Origin: Flaccisagitta enflata
Lineage: Eukaryota; Chaetognatha; Sagittoidea; Aphragmophora
Reading direction: 5' to 3'
Length of the DNA: 64,000 nucleotides
NCBI GenBank assembly: GCA_965153355.1
Contig: OZ231127.1
Location: 85,188,001-85,252,000, forward strand
Numbering within the stretch: position 1 is the stretch's first letter; each line of letters begins with the position of its first letter. The translations under genes and the position numbers were made by a program. Below are positions 36,732 through 48,443 of this stretch, piece by piece. Under the pieces are notes generated by a model that was given only the letters and a program-made list of their open reading frames with translations, was not told the DNA's origin and made no database searches.

Positions 36732-37254
36732 TACAGTAGATGTCGTCTAGACTTGGAAATACGGGGGAGCTCATAACCTGAGCATCAGTATAGTGAGGGG
36801 ACTGATATTTTGCTGATATAATGTATAGACCCTAAAGGGTTGACAATGGGGTATGGCATCCCCCTACGGCTTACCCTAGGAAAAAAACTTTAAGTATAAA
36901 ATTTTAGGATCAATCACTTTTTTTGCAGAATTTCAGCTTCATCCATTTGTTTAAAGTGCAAAACCAGTCTGGGATTCGAACCTGGAACCATTGACTAAAT
37001 AAACTGATCAAGGAAAACCTACTGTCAAGTAAGTTAACCACTAGACCAATTCCAGAAGCTGATTCCATCAAGCGAATTTGATTTATTTAATTCAAAAGAA
37101 TTTTCTATTAGTAGAGCTGCCATACCCCATTGTCAACCCTATAGGACATAAGCAGTATATACAAACAGTTTCATTTCATTTGCACAAATGTTAATAAGGA
37201 TATGAGGGCCCCCGTATTTCCAAGTGTAGACGTCTACTGTAGACGTCTACTGTA
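36732..37254. mobile_element. TA-flanked foldback MITE enclosing a tRNA-like sequence
   Basis: The outer arms start CAGTAGATGTCGTCTAGACT and pair with the right end, which carries a 15-bp tail duplication (GTCTACTGTAGAC). An inner inverted pair, AGGGTTGACAATGGGGTATG at 36837 and its reverse near 37140, brackets the tRNA-like region. The termini are related to those at 5885-8074. Confidence 0.8.
36964..37054 (-). pseudogene. tRNA-like sequence with A and B box
   Basis: On the minus strand TGGTCTAGTGG (37047-37037) fits an A box and GGTTCGAATCC (36981-36971) fits a B box perfectly. The span between them is about 20 nt longer than in a standard tRNA, and neither the acceptor stem nor the T stem pairs well. 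It is more likely a tRNA pseudogene or SINE head than a working tRNA. Confidence 0.6.
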
Positions 37255-37803
37255 CACACAATCACACATTGTCTCACACCGTCTCACCCACATGCACACA
37301 AGCGTCCATACAGTACACACACTCACACATTTTTCTTTACCGTCTCACCTACATGCACACAAGCCTCTATACAGTACACACAATCACACATTTTTCTTTA
37401 CCGTCTCACCTACATGCACACAAGCCTCTATACAGTACACACACTCACACATTTTTCTTTACCGTCTCACCTACATGCACACAAGCCTCTATACAGTACA
37501 CACACTCACACATTGTTCTTTACCGTCTCACCTACATGCACACAAGCCTCTATACAGTACACACACTCACACATTGTTCTTTACCGTCTCACCTACATGC
37601 ACACAAGCTTCTATACAGTACACACAATCACTCATTGTTTCAAACCACCTTACCCATATGCACACAAGCCTCTATACAGTACACACAATCACCCATTGTC
37701 TCACACCGCCTCATCCACATGCACACAAGCCTCCATACAGTGCACACAATCACAGATTGACTCACACCGCCACACCCACATGCATACAAACCGCCATACA
37801 GTA

Positions 37804-38509
<706 letters not shown>

Positions 38510-38746
38510 GGGAGCAGCAGCCCCAGAAGGACCAATGACCTATGCATGTGCTGATGAGGAATTTTGGAATTTGACGATTTTTTTTTACTTTTGTGAAAGC
38601 ACAGGTCTTGGGGCTCAAATATGAGCCTAAAGACCTCCATTTGAGCTTAAAGGCTTGGGTTGATCGTCTAGACTGGCATTGAAGACTTTTTTATCGCTGC
38701 CCCTGCTAACCCCCACGCAACTTTGGTAGCCCTGTATACGGCCTTG
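38510..38746 (+). mobile_element. HINE-like 3' part with foldback core
   Basis: GCAGCAGCCCCAGAAGGACC then AATGACCTATGCATGTG is a foldback-type arm. The 3' end CCACGCAACTTTGGTAGCC, TGTATACGGCCTTG matches the GCCGTGTATCCGGC subfamily. No 5' hairpin was seen. Confidence 0.6.
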
Positions 38747-38904
38747 TTTTGAACAGATAAGAGACATCATGATGAAGTTTGTGGAAAAGAAAATGTAGTA
38801 TTTAAAGTCACTTGCATAGAACTTTACACCTTGTTGTGTCGGTTGGTCTGTCTGTAGGTTTGTACATACATAGCTACATAATTTTTTCTGAAATTTGGGT
38901 TTTT

Positions 38905-39114
38905 AGATGCATCCCCACATCTCTATAAGAGGCTTTTTCCGTCCGTCCATTGGTCTGTTGGTCCGTTGGTCCGTTGGTGGGCACGAGTCATATATGGTAA
39001 AAACTCAAGGAAATCACGCAAAATGTTAAGTCATTGCATCATTCCACATGATTGACATCATTCTTAACAAGCTAAGCAGCATGTGGACGCATCGTCGTAC
39101 CCCGGGGGTACTTG
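38905..39114 (+). mobile_element. HINE-like element, AGATGCG subfamily
   Basis: Start AGATGCATCCCCACATCT (diverged stem), CTATAAGAGGCTTTTTCCGTC and array, GTGGACGCATCG subterminal match, and the terminal stem-loop GTACCC-CG-GGGTAC-type sequence followed by TTG. Confidence 0.85.
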
Positions 39115-39119
39115 TTTAG

Positions 39120-39420
39120 TCCTTTGTAGGGAAAGGAAGGGAGAGAGGGAAGAAAAGAAGGAAGCAATGGTAGGAAGGTTGAATTCTAAGAAGGTAGGAA
39201 AGTGGACAAAAGGGGAGGAAGGGATAAGAAGAAAAGAAAAGAAGGCAGGAAGGATAGAAAGAAGGGAGGAGGGAGGGAAAGGATGAAGGAAGAAAAGAAG
39301 GAAGGGAGGAAAGAAGGAAAGAAGGAAAAAATATGAAAAGGAGGCGGGAAAGAATAGGAAGAAAATAAAAGAATGTTGAAGGGAAGGGTAGAAAGAAAAA
39401 GGGGGGGAAGGGAGGAAAGA
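39120..39420. repeat. (GGAA)n-like purine tract
   Basis: Degenerate GGAAGAAAGGAAGGGAGG sequence; protein-like frames are compositional. Confidence 0.8.
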
Positions 39421-39633
39421 GTGTAGTGATGGTTATCAGTAAAACAAATATCATTTCTCATGGCTTATTCTTTCTCTGAAAAACTTTTTAAAGACTTATG
39501 TTGTAGGTGCACTGTGTACTGAGAAAAACAAAAAAAACATTGCAGGAGCTTGATATACAAAAAGAAAACAAACTTTTTTTTTGGTATTTGTCTTTTTTCT
39601 AGCCTCTTCCTCTTTATCACCCTTTCATCCCTT

Positions 39634-39800
39634 CTTCTTTCCTTCCTTCCTTCCTTCCTTCCTTCCTTCCTTCCTTCCTTCCTTCCTTCCTTCCTTCCTT
39701 CCCCCTCTCTTTCTCTTTCTTCTTTCCTCTATTCCTTCCTTTCTTCCTTCCTTCCTTCCTTCCTTCCTTCCTTCCTTCCTTCCTTCCTTCCTCCCTTCTT
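39634..39800. repeat. (TTCC)n microsatellite
   Basis: Two clean blocks of TTCC units separated by a CT-rich spacer. Roughly complementary in composition to 39120-39420, so the two could pair loosely. Confidence 0.9.
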
Positions 39801-40439
39801 TTCCTCTTTTCTGTCTTCTTCTTCTTCCTCTTTTTCTTTTTTCTCTCCCTTCCCCTTCCCTTCCTACTAGCCTAGCTAGCTTCCTACGAGCGCCGCTCGC
39901 GTGCTCGGGCACTTTGTGACACCCTGGTCAGGGGTGTTGCACTGAAGGCTGAAATGGACTGAGTTAAGACAAAACTGAAACTCACAGATGAAGGAAGTAA
40001 GTCTGGGTGTTGTACTAAGGCCTGGACAGTGAGATAGAAATGACAGCTTTAGGAAGATGGGAGGAGGTTTGGGTGTGTGGGATGTTGCACTGAGGGCGAG
40101 ATTTGACAAAAATAGGGCAAAATGAGACTTATGGATGTTATATGATAAAAAATAGGGACTGGATGCGGAAGACCTGACCCACCTGACAGAAAAGTTAGAT
40201 TTTCACTTTGAAAAGCTTAATGGTATCATTATTTTGTAATTGGTGCAATTGCCGTGTTTGACAAACAAAATATCTCGAAAGCACCATATGATGTTATATC
40301 AAACCCACAGTTCAAAAAGGGAAATGGAAGGGAATGAAAATGGAAAAAAGGAAGAGAGAAAAAATGAGGGTCTTGGTAACGACGCAGATAACAGCAATAA
40401 CATCTTTTTCTGTTGAGGGCCGAAACTGATGACTATGAC
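39801..40439. other. Unassigned sequence with copies of a GGGTGTTGCACTGA repeat
   Basis: GGGTGTTGCACTGAAGGC at 39932, GGGTGTTGTACTAAGGCC at 40005 and GATGTTGCACTGAGGGC at 40080 are related to 38190. No gene was recognised. Confidence 0.45.
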
Positions 40440-40579
40440 ATTGGGCATTTGGGCAGGAGCAGTAAGGCCAAAAACCGCAAAAAAATCGAAAAAAGAAAGT
40501 GTGACTGACGGACCGACGGACCAACAGACAGACTGATGGACCGACACAGCGGGGTGTAGAGACGCGTAGCAGGGGACTA
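40440..40579 (-). mobile_element. HINE-like fragment, 5' half
   Basis: On the minus strand: AGTCCCCTGCTACGCGTCTC (mutated hairpin), CTACACCCCGCTGTGTCGG, and array. The GCAGGAGCAG spacer is present but the 3' end is not. Confidence 0.65.
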
Positions 40580-40884
40580 GAAAGTGAGAAGGGTTTAGAG
40601 TCGTTAGTGAGAATAAGTAATTTCAGGTTGTATGAGAGAAAATCTAAACTTACGAGGGAATCCATTATTTATTCAGTTTTCACTCTCGTAACAAAAGGAG
40701 GAAAGGGATTTGACTAAATATTTAAAGGTTGAGTTACTAAGTTACAGAGCCATCAGCCTGGTTTGCTACCACAACTTGGTTTGGGGGTCCTCATTCTATG
40801 AGGGGACTTGGCTTTCGACACTTCTTGCCTTCTTACCTTCACTTTTGATTCGAGGCTGCATAAAACTGCGCAAAACAAAAGGAA
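40580..40884. other. Unassigned sequence
   Basis: No element ends or RNA genes seen. Confidence 0.4.
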
Positions 40885-41154
40885 ATGTCCCAATACATGT
40901 ATTTGGGTGTTCGCAAGAGTAACCCACCTTCCTTTAAAAAGAATGCGAATGCACAAATACTACCATTGGATAAACTGGGAGGTAAACTGAAAGAAAAAAC
41001 CCACCCTGAAAGAATACAAGAACTACTGAAACGTTTTGACAATGAAAATCGCAATGACAAGCTCGTTCACTTTACCACAGGGGAAAAGAACGTGTCCACA
41101 GACAGACGAACCAACTTGGTGACTGATGGTTTTTATATTAAGCAGTTAACATAG
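40885..41154 (+). CDS. Hypothetical 89-residue frame
   Basis: ATG at 40885, stop after 89 residues. Composition is protein-like, with a charged middle (residues about 31-60, Lys/Glu/Arg-rich, likely helical) and no simple repeat. An in-frame stop lies 24 bases upstream. No domain, signal peptide or membrane segment is visible, and no clear splice partners were found. It could be a lone exon or chance. Confidence 0.2.
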   Translation: MSQYMYLGVRKSNPPSFKKNANAQILPLDKLGGKLKEKTHPERIQELLKRFDNENRNDKLVHFTTGEKNVSTDRRTNLVTDGFYIKQLT

Positions 41155-41304
41155 GAAAATCCCATCCATTGAGTAAAAATGTGAGTCATTGAAATTGACT
41201 ACCGGAACATTTTATGAGGCTTCATTTTAGACGATTTAACTGCAAGTCTGCGTGAAAGGTGACACCGGACGGGAAATGAGGAAGTCAAGGGGAAGATAGG
41301 AAAC

Positions 41305-41772
<468 letters not shown>

Positions 41773-41955
41773 AGTAAGGAAGCTTGTCTGTCTTTCCGTC
41801 TTGTGTGGGTGACTGTGGGTCACTGAGGGGGCTGCTGAGGTAAGAAATGGGCGCCAAAGGATTACAAATAGTTTCCAAACATGACTGGACATACTGATGC
41901 TTTCATTGTTGATGATACTGGTACAGCCGGGTGATGGTGCGTAGGGTTTTGCATG

Positions 41956-42713
41956 TACACCGTCTTTAAATCGAAATGGCAAATAATAAACCTTTGTAGC
42001 TCCAAAACTACTAGCCCAAAAGCTTTCAAATTTTCAGTGAATGTTGGTAACAACTGACCATTTTGTCATGTCCAAACTCGGATTTTAATACTGAATAGTT
42101 TGGGGTCAGTAAAACAAACAAAATATGCCCAATTTTCAGAGCTGAATTTTTTTTCCTGCTTTATTTGAGAAGACTTGTCTTTATCAATATACAGATGTCA
42201 AAAAAACTGAGCTAAAACTCCGGGGTTGGTCTCAAATGATAGGAAGTTTTTCAGAGATTACACATTTACCTAAAAAATTGAAAAAAGTTGGATATAGATT
42301 GAGGTTATCATTGGTTTTTAGCAATTATTGCTAAAATCCAAACTGTCAATCATTTGAAAATCATTCAAATCTTCATAAATACAATAAGATAATGAAATTT
42401 TCAAGCAGAACTTATATTCATGATTTGTAACTCTTCATTTAGGACCAACCCCAGGGTTCAAGCTTGCATAATCAGGAAAAAAGCATTAAAAGAAAAAAGA
42501 TTCTTCCAAGTATAGCTGGGACAAATTTTTTTCTTCAAAAAATTGATAGCTTTTCTTTAATGACCCCAACCTATTCAGTTATAAAATCTGAGTTTTGGCA
42601 TAACAAAATGGTCAGTTGTTACTAACATTCACTGAAAATTTGAAGGCTTTTGGGCTAGTAGTTATGGAGCTACAAAGGTTTACAATTTGCCATTTCGATT
42701 AAAAGACGGTGTA
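41956..42713. mobile_element. TA-flanked foldback element
   Basis: TA-CACCGTCTTTAAATCGAAAT on the left pairs with the right end, TTAAAAGACGGTG-TA. The arms extend about 170 bp with good identity, for example GTAACAACTGACCATTTTG on both. The interior is AT-rich and non-coding. Fits a long-arm Tc1/mariner-type MITE. Confidence 0.85.
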
Positions 42714-43286
42714 TTAAGGGCGGATGCTTCAGTGAAATAAATTTTTTTTTTTAAAACTCCGGTAAATGTGGCTTTGGCAAAGTAGCACTGACACTCGAAT
42801 GGACGAATCAAACGAAAAAATTGACAATTTTCGATCCCATACTTACCAGGGGAATGCTAACAGGATCCATGCTTGCAAAGCCCACATTAGCTAAATCCGA
42901 CAATTAGTAAATGAACTTTCCTTTGTAAAAAATATAACGAAGAAAAAAGATCTGAACCTGTTTATCAAGTTTATCATTTCATATGAGTTCAACAGTTCAA
43001 CAATTGAGTTCAACAGATTTGTGTGCAAACGACCATCACAATATTTTTGTGGGCAAATTCTATAGTCTATAAGAGAGAGACTCTTTTCTTCGCTCTGTAT
43101 AGGTAGATAAGGAGGGAAAGGTTGTATAAGCCTGTAAGAAAGAAAATGATTTATAAAGTTTTTTTTTTTCTATTATCCTCTTTCGTGGTGAAAGTAAAAA
43201 AGAGTTTTGTCAAAAGACCAATATTTGCGACGAAGATAATCTAAGAAGAATCGCTCGCGCTCGCACACTCTCTCGCGCCCCTTCCC

Positions 43287-43289
<3 letters not shown>
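42714..43289. other. Unassigned sequence
   Basis: A weak inverted pair (ATGTGGCTTTGGCAAAG / CTTGCAAAGCCCACAT) lies at 42766-42890. Otherwise nothing nameable. Confidence 0.4.

Positions 43290-43378
<89 letters not shown>
43290..43378. repeat. (GA)n microsatellite
   Basis: About 44 GA units. Confidence 0.95.
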
Positions 43379-43384
<6 letters not shown>

Positions 43385-43467
43385 ATTTGAAAGTGGAGAC
43401 AGAACTATGGGACAGATTTGCCTAAAAAGAGCCACTTGGCACATTTGGTTTGGCTAATTTCTTTCTG

Positions 43468-43590
43468 GATAGACACCAGGATAGAAATCAGGATAGAAAT
43501 CAGGATAGACATCAGGATAGACATAAGGAAAGACATCAGGGTAGACATCAGGATAGACATCAGGATAGACATCATAGAAATCAGGAGGAT
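43468..43590. repeat. 12-bp minisatellite
   Basis: About ten units of CAGGATAGACAT with GAAAT variants. The 12-bp period keeps a Tyr-Pro-Asp-Val frame open on the minus strand. Confidence 0.9.
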
Positions 43591-43734
43591 AAATTGGCGA
43601 GTTGGTAGAAAATACTAATCCGGCTATTTCTCCGGTATTCATATTTTTGCTTTTGGCAAAACGTGGATGAAATAACCAAGTATTCTGGCAACGTTACAAA
43701 ATGATATAAATACGTCCTTGGGATATATAGCAAA

Positions 43735-43845
43735 GCTGAACGCCACGGATCGAGTTAGCCGAGTGAGCGGTGCGAGCGAACAAACGTAACAAGCGACAGA
43801 GTGGCCTCTTAAAAACGCAATTGTTAGGAGCAGAAACAGACCCAA
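43735..43845 (-). repeat. CGCTC-rich repeat fragment
   Basis: GAGTGAGCGGTGCGAGCGAA then CAAGCGACAGAGTGGCC and AAAACGCAATTGTTAGGAGC, matching the 57390-57500 portion. Truncated at its left. Confidence 0.65.
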
Positions 43846-44016
43846 TACCATCCCACTGGAAGAGGGTTTGTAGTTGTGAAGAGAGAAAACTGAAAAAAAA
43901 AGGAAAGATGACAAGAAAAAGAAGAAGATGGAAGGAAAAAACTGAGAAAGGAAGCGGACAGATTTGAAGAATGTTATGGAATAAGAATGAAGTCGGAAAT
44001 TTGTCACGAAACCAGA

Positions 44017-44137
<121 letters not shown>

Positions 44138-45190
44138 CAGAGACAGAGATAGATAGACAGACAGACAGAGACTTTCTCTCTGTCCAATCTACGTTCCCAT
44201 TGATAATTACCAACCACTTGTTTGTCCACTTGTCTATTCTGAAAGGATTTCACATGGGGCACAATGGTTTGACAGACCCAGAGCAAAAGAAATATTCCTT
44301 ACCCACCCCCAAATTGACCAAAATCACCCTCAAAAGTCATTATTCACCCACATGGCGGGCCCGTGAGGAACCTTTGAGGGTCATTGCCACCTTGCCTGCA
44401 AGGGTTTCTCAAGGGCCCTTTTTGTGAAAACTATTAGCATGGCTCATAGCATTTAATATAAGAGGACATTTAATATTTTCCCGTTGTCTGCTGACTCATT
44501 AGGTATGCATATGTCCAAACTGGCTAAAGAAAATCTGATCCATATGTCCCTCAATTAGCTAAGTTCAATTTTCTGCGTTTACGGAAGGGAACAGAAATCT
44601 GAAGGAAACTTTTCAATTCATGTAACTTCCTCAAACTCCCTACTGGGCCACAACCACGCGATCAAAAATGCTCGACAGGGCCCTGTAGAATTAAGCATAG
44701 TTCATGAAGGAGATAAATGCGGTAAAAGTTCGGGCTGACACCTCACATAAAGCTGTATCATATAAAGCACACAATGAAGGAGGAATCGTCATAGTGACTC
44801 CCGGGAAGGAAAAATACTCAAGCTATCATAAAAAATCGATGACGACGTCTTTCTCTTCCCCATAGCATCACAATCTTTGTCTGCAATGGGTGACGCCATG
44901 ACAGGGCAAAACACACTTTTGACAGAGGGCTTTTGATGAAAAAAAACAAAAGACAAAACGCATCGCTAAAACTATGTTTCTCTATCGTTAAATTTGTGCA
45001 TATTTTTTTTTTGTGGATTAAGTATGCGTTACATACAAGTTTAGACGAAGAAGGCCAGAGTTGAGGCTCATAGACATAGCAGTCATAATCAAATCAGACT
45101 ATTCAAATATATTGTTCCGTTTCATCGGTTCTCATCAAGAATTTTTCATAATACATACATAATTTTAGCAGTAATTACTTATAGAGTTTT

Positions 45191-45310
45191 TAAGTCGTGG
45201 ACACACGTCTCCAGAACAAGCCATTTCGGTCAGTCCATCCTTCGGTCCAACGGTCCGTTGGTATTCTTTTTGAATCATTGTGTTTGTTTCTTGTCCGCGA
45301 CTGGGGGTCC
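45191..45310 (+). mobile_element. HINE-like remnant inside unit A
   Basis: AGTCGTGGACACACGTCTCC (damaged hairpin), CGGTCAGTCCATCCTTCGG and GTCCGCGACTGGGGG near 45294. The 3' stem-loop is missing. The same remnant is at 49212-49331 in unit B. Confidence 0.6.
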
Positions 45311-47223
45311 GTGTGAACGGACTTGTCGGTGTGTGATAGACGCGGATATATTTTGAAAGGAAGAAGCCGAAAGGAAATTTACAGGTGGTGGATATTTCAA
45401 TAACGGTAAAATGCAAAAAGGTGTAAAACTCTTCCCCACACTCAACGATTTAACGAGACATCAGTCGATGGCTGCGAGGGCTGCGAGGCGAGAACCAACC
45501 TTGGGCGATAACACTGTCTACACATTCAAATTCCGCTCTAACGGATTTCCAGGGACTAACAAATCTTTTTTGTTATAGATGAAATTCTGTTATTACCAAT
45601 TTAGATCATAAAGAGAAACAAAGTCATAAATGAATTTGCATCCAGTAATTTGCATCCATATATGAATTTGTATCATTGAATCCATGAACTAGCATACATA
45701 TATGTAAATTTGCATCTATCATTAGTGGAATTCCGTTTGTGACAAGTCCGTTTAAGAAGGGCTAAACTGTACCTTCCAGGAGATGAGTACCAGACCAAGG
45801 GTAAGATAGGTTAAGAACCAAGCAAAGGCCTTTTATATGAGATAGACACCGGCAAAGATAGGATAAGATAAGATGAGATGAGATGAGATGAGGTGTAACC
45901 ACAGGATTCAACACATGCACAAAGAATTGCCCTTGTTCAATGCATGCCTTAAGCATGACCTTTATTCATTCCATGTGCAAAAGACAGTCATTTTTCATCG
46001 TATGTGTGGAAAATGGCTTTCATTTAACACATGTGCAAAATGTAGTCCTCATTCAATGCATCTGTGGAATGTGATTTTCATTCAACACATGTGCAAAAAA
46101 ATTGCATGTGTAAGGCATGGTCTTGATTCAATCCATGTACGAACTGTCTTGGGCGTATCTCAATGAATCTCCCTTAGTTCTTGGTTTATTGTATTCTAAT
46201 CTTTATGGCTCAAACGGATGTCCGCAGAAATGAAGAAAAAATTGCAAAGATAAAATCATAATGAAGAAGAGAAGATAACATCGGGAAAGCGTTGTATGGT
46301 GAAGGGAAGTAAGGGGAAGGGAAGTGAGACATGATAAAGATGATTTTTTTTATATGAGGAGCAGCTCCAAAAAGAATTGGTAACCATTTTTCCATCTTCT
46401 GGTGTACATACGGGAAAGAGATGTAGTGAATAGAGTTGAGAGGTCCTTTATCATAACTAAACGCCTGACAAGGACAGGCATATGAAAGCTGGATAGCTTT
46501 ACTACACAAAAAAAACCTGAGTAAGAGCAAGCGCCTTAGGAGCTCTTACTGAAGTTTATTTCATGCCCCTTACAACTATCCTTATAATAAGCAAAAATCC
46601 ACTCTAAATCTACTCAATAGAAACTTATCAACCATAAGAAAAATCCATTATTGTCAGTTTTGTCCGTATTGCCGTGTGCTAGGGACGAGAAAGAGTATGT
46701 ACCAGATATGTGTGTTGAACTGTGCCACTACTCTCCTCACACCTACCTGGTCTTCCATTGTAAAAGTTTAATAACACCCACAACTTTAAAATGAAATTGA
46801 AGTTACATTGAAATTTGCCTCACTACTTGCAATGAATTCTACTCAGTGACTTTGAGTCAACCCCAGATTTTGAGGTTTATTTGGAAAAAAGTCGAAGAAT
46901 ACCTTCGGCTTTTTGAGACCTGCGGAGGAATTTGGTTTTCCCTTTTTCCCGTGAGTTTTTTGAGAAAGTTGATGCTTTTTTCGGGCCGAATGGGACTACG
47001 CACGAAATTAACAGCTAAGAAAGTGCTAATTCTCCTCTTTCAGATGACGCCAAGCAGAATTCTGTGCGATCAATAGTTTTGGAGCTATGAATTTTTGAAT
47101 CTTTTTTTATTTTTCCGCATTTTTCGCGTTTTCTCAAAAAACAAGGAATTGAGTCTGTTTGAACTTTGAAATGTCTTAGGTGATAATTGTGCATCCTGGC
47201 AGCGCAGTCTCTCTTTCATTTCA

Positions 47224-47403
47224 ACTACGGACTCTATGGGAGGCTTTGTCTGTCAGTCTATCTATCGATCTGTTGGTCTGTCTGTCCATCCGAGTGGAAA
47301 AGTGGAAAAACAAGCGGTCTAGATACTTGTGTGTGGGGGTTGGGTTGTGGATGAGGTTGGATGCCCTTGTCCACAACGATATTGATACCCTGTGTTACAT
47401 GTT
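47224..47403 (+). mobile_element. HINE-like remnant
   Basis: CTACGGACTCTATGGGAGGC replaces the hairpin, followed by GTCTGTCAGTC array, then CCACAACGATATTGATACCC and TGTGTTACATG, resembling the 28606-28815 subfamily. Confidence 0.55.
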
Positions 47404-47439
47404 TTTCTCTGTTTCTCTCTCTGTCTTTCTCTCCCCCAC

Positions 47440-47561
<122 letters not shown>

Positions 47562-47727
47562 AGCATTCTCTCTCCTCTTTCTCTCAGCATTTACGACTTT
47601 TTTCCTACGGCGATTAGCCGCCTTTATTGTAGTAATACAAATGTGGTAAAAGTTTTCAAATGATATTCAAGCTAGATAGTGATGTACACATTTTAAAAAA
47701 GAAAATAACTTGTGTGGAAAAGAGAAA

Positions 47728-48443
47728 CAAGGCCGGATACACGGCTACCCCAGTCGCGTGCGGGTGGGCAGGAGCAGTGCTGGAGAAGGTCATTAGAGCA
47801 TTTGGGCAGGAGCAGTAGGCTCAAAAAGCTCAAAAACGCCGTAAAAGTAATAGTCGCAAAAGCGTTAGATGGTCAGCGGTACCCGTGCCCTGCTTACGTG
47901 GGTTGTGGTTGAAGTTGAGGGGGGAGCAGGGCAGCGGCCCCAAAGGGGTCGATGACCTATGCTTTCACACATATGGGGAATTTTATCCTCCTCCTCCTCG
48001 CCTTCTCCTCCTCCTCCGCCCCCCTCTCCCCCCAGCCTCCAGGCCCATATCTCAGCCTGGAGGCCCATATTCCAGCCTGGAGGCCCATATTCCAGCCTCG
48101 AGGCCCAAATCCCAGTCTTGAGGCCCATATCCCTAGAGACTGGAATCTGGGCCTTGGGGTTGGAATTTGACCTTGAGGGTGGGATTTGGGCCTCTAGACT
48201 GGGATTTGGGCCTCGAGGCTAGAATATGGGCCTCCAGACTGAGATATGGGCCTGGAGGCTAGGGGGAGGGGGGGTATGAAGGTGGAGGAGAAGGAGAAGG
48301 AGAAGGAGGAGAAAATTCCCCATATGTGTGAAAGCATAGGTCATCGACCCCTTCGGGGCCGCTGCCCAAGAAGGGGACCGACCAACTGACCGACCGACCG
48401 ACCAACCGACATAGCGGGGTGTAGAGTCGCGTAGCACGCGACT
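47728..48443 (-). mobile_element. Composite HINE-like element containing a foldback
   Basis: On the minus strand: hairpin AGTCGCGTGCTACGCGACT, CTACACCCCGCTATGTCGG and GGTCGG array, then the foldback 47929-48367, GGGCACGGGTACCGCTGACC, GCACGCGACT as subterminal repeat, stem GCCG-TGTATC-CGGC and CTTG. 716 bp. The same order occurs at 56312-57016 and, on the plus strand, 61437-61864. Confidence 0.9.
47929..48367. mobile_element. Foldback inside the composite element
   Basis: Arms GGGCAGCGGCCCCAAAGGGG through ATATGGGGAATTTT appear inverted at both sides. The centre is GGAGGCCCATATTCCAGCCT units switching orientation near 48130. Confidence 0.85.

Larger units (their letters stand above)
35985..37803. 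repeat. 60-bp minisatellite interrupted by two insertions
   Basis: Units contain CACATGCACACAAGCCTCTA and TACAGTACACACA. About nine good units lie at 37253-37803 and diverged units at 35985-36103. The short piece 36707-36731 (CATGCACACAAGCCTC) shows that the elements at 36104-36706 and 36732-37254 landed inside the array. The 60-bp period keeps frames open; these are not treated as genes. Confidence 0.85.

Noticed and set aside
36964-37054. Functional tRNA gene
   Set aside because: A and B boxes are good, but the acceptor and T stems do not pair and the box spacing is too long.
45165-45416. An 83-codon minus-strand frame conserved at 49186-49437
   Set aside because: The identical copy comes from the recent segmental duplication, so conservation is uninformative; it also overlaps a HINE-like remnant.
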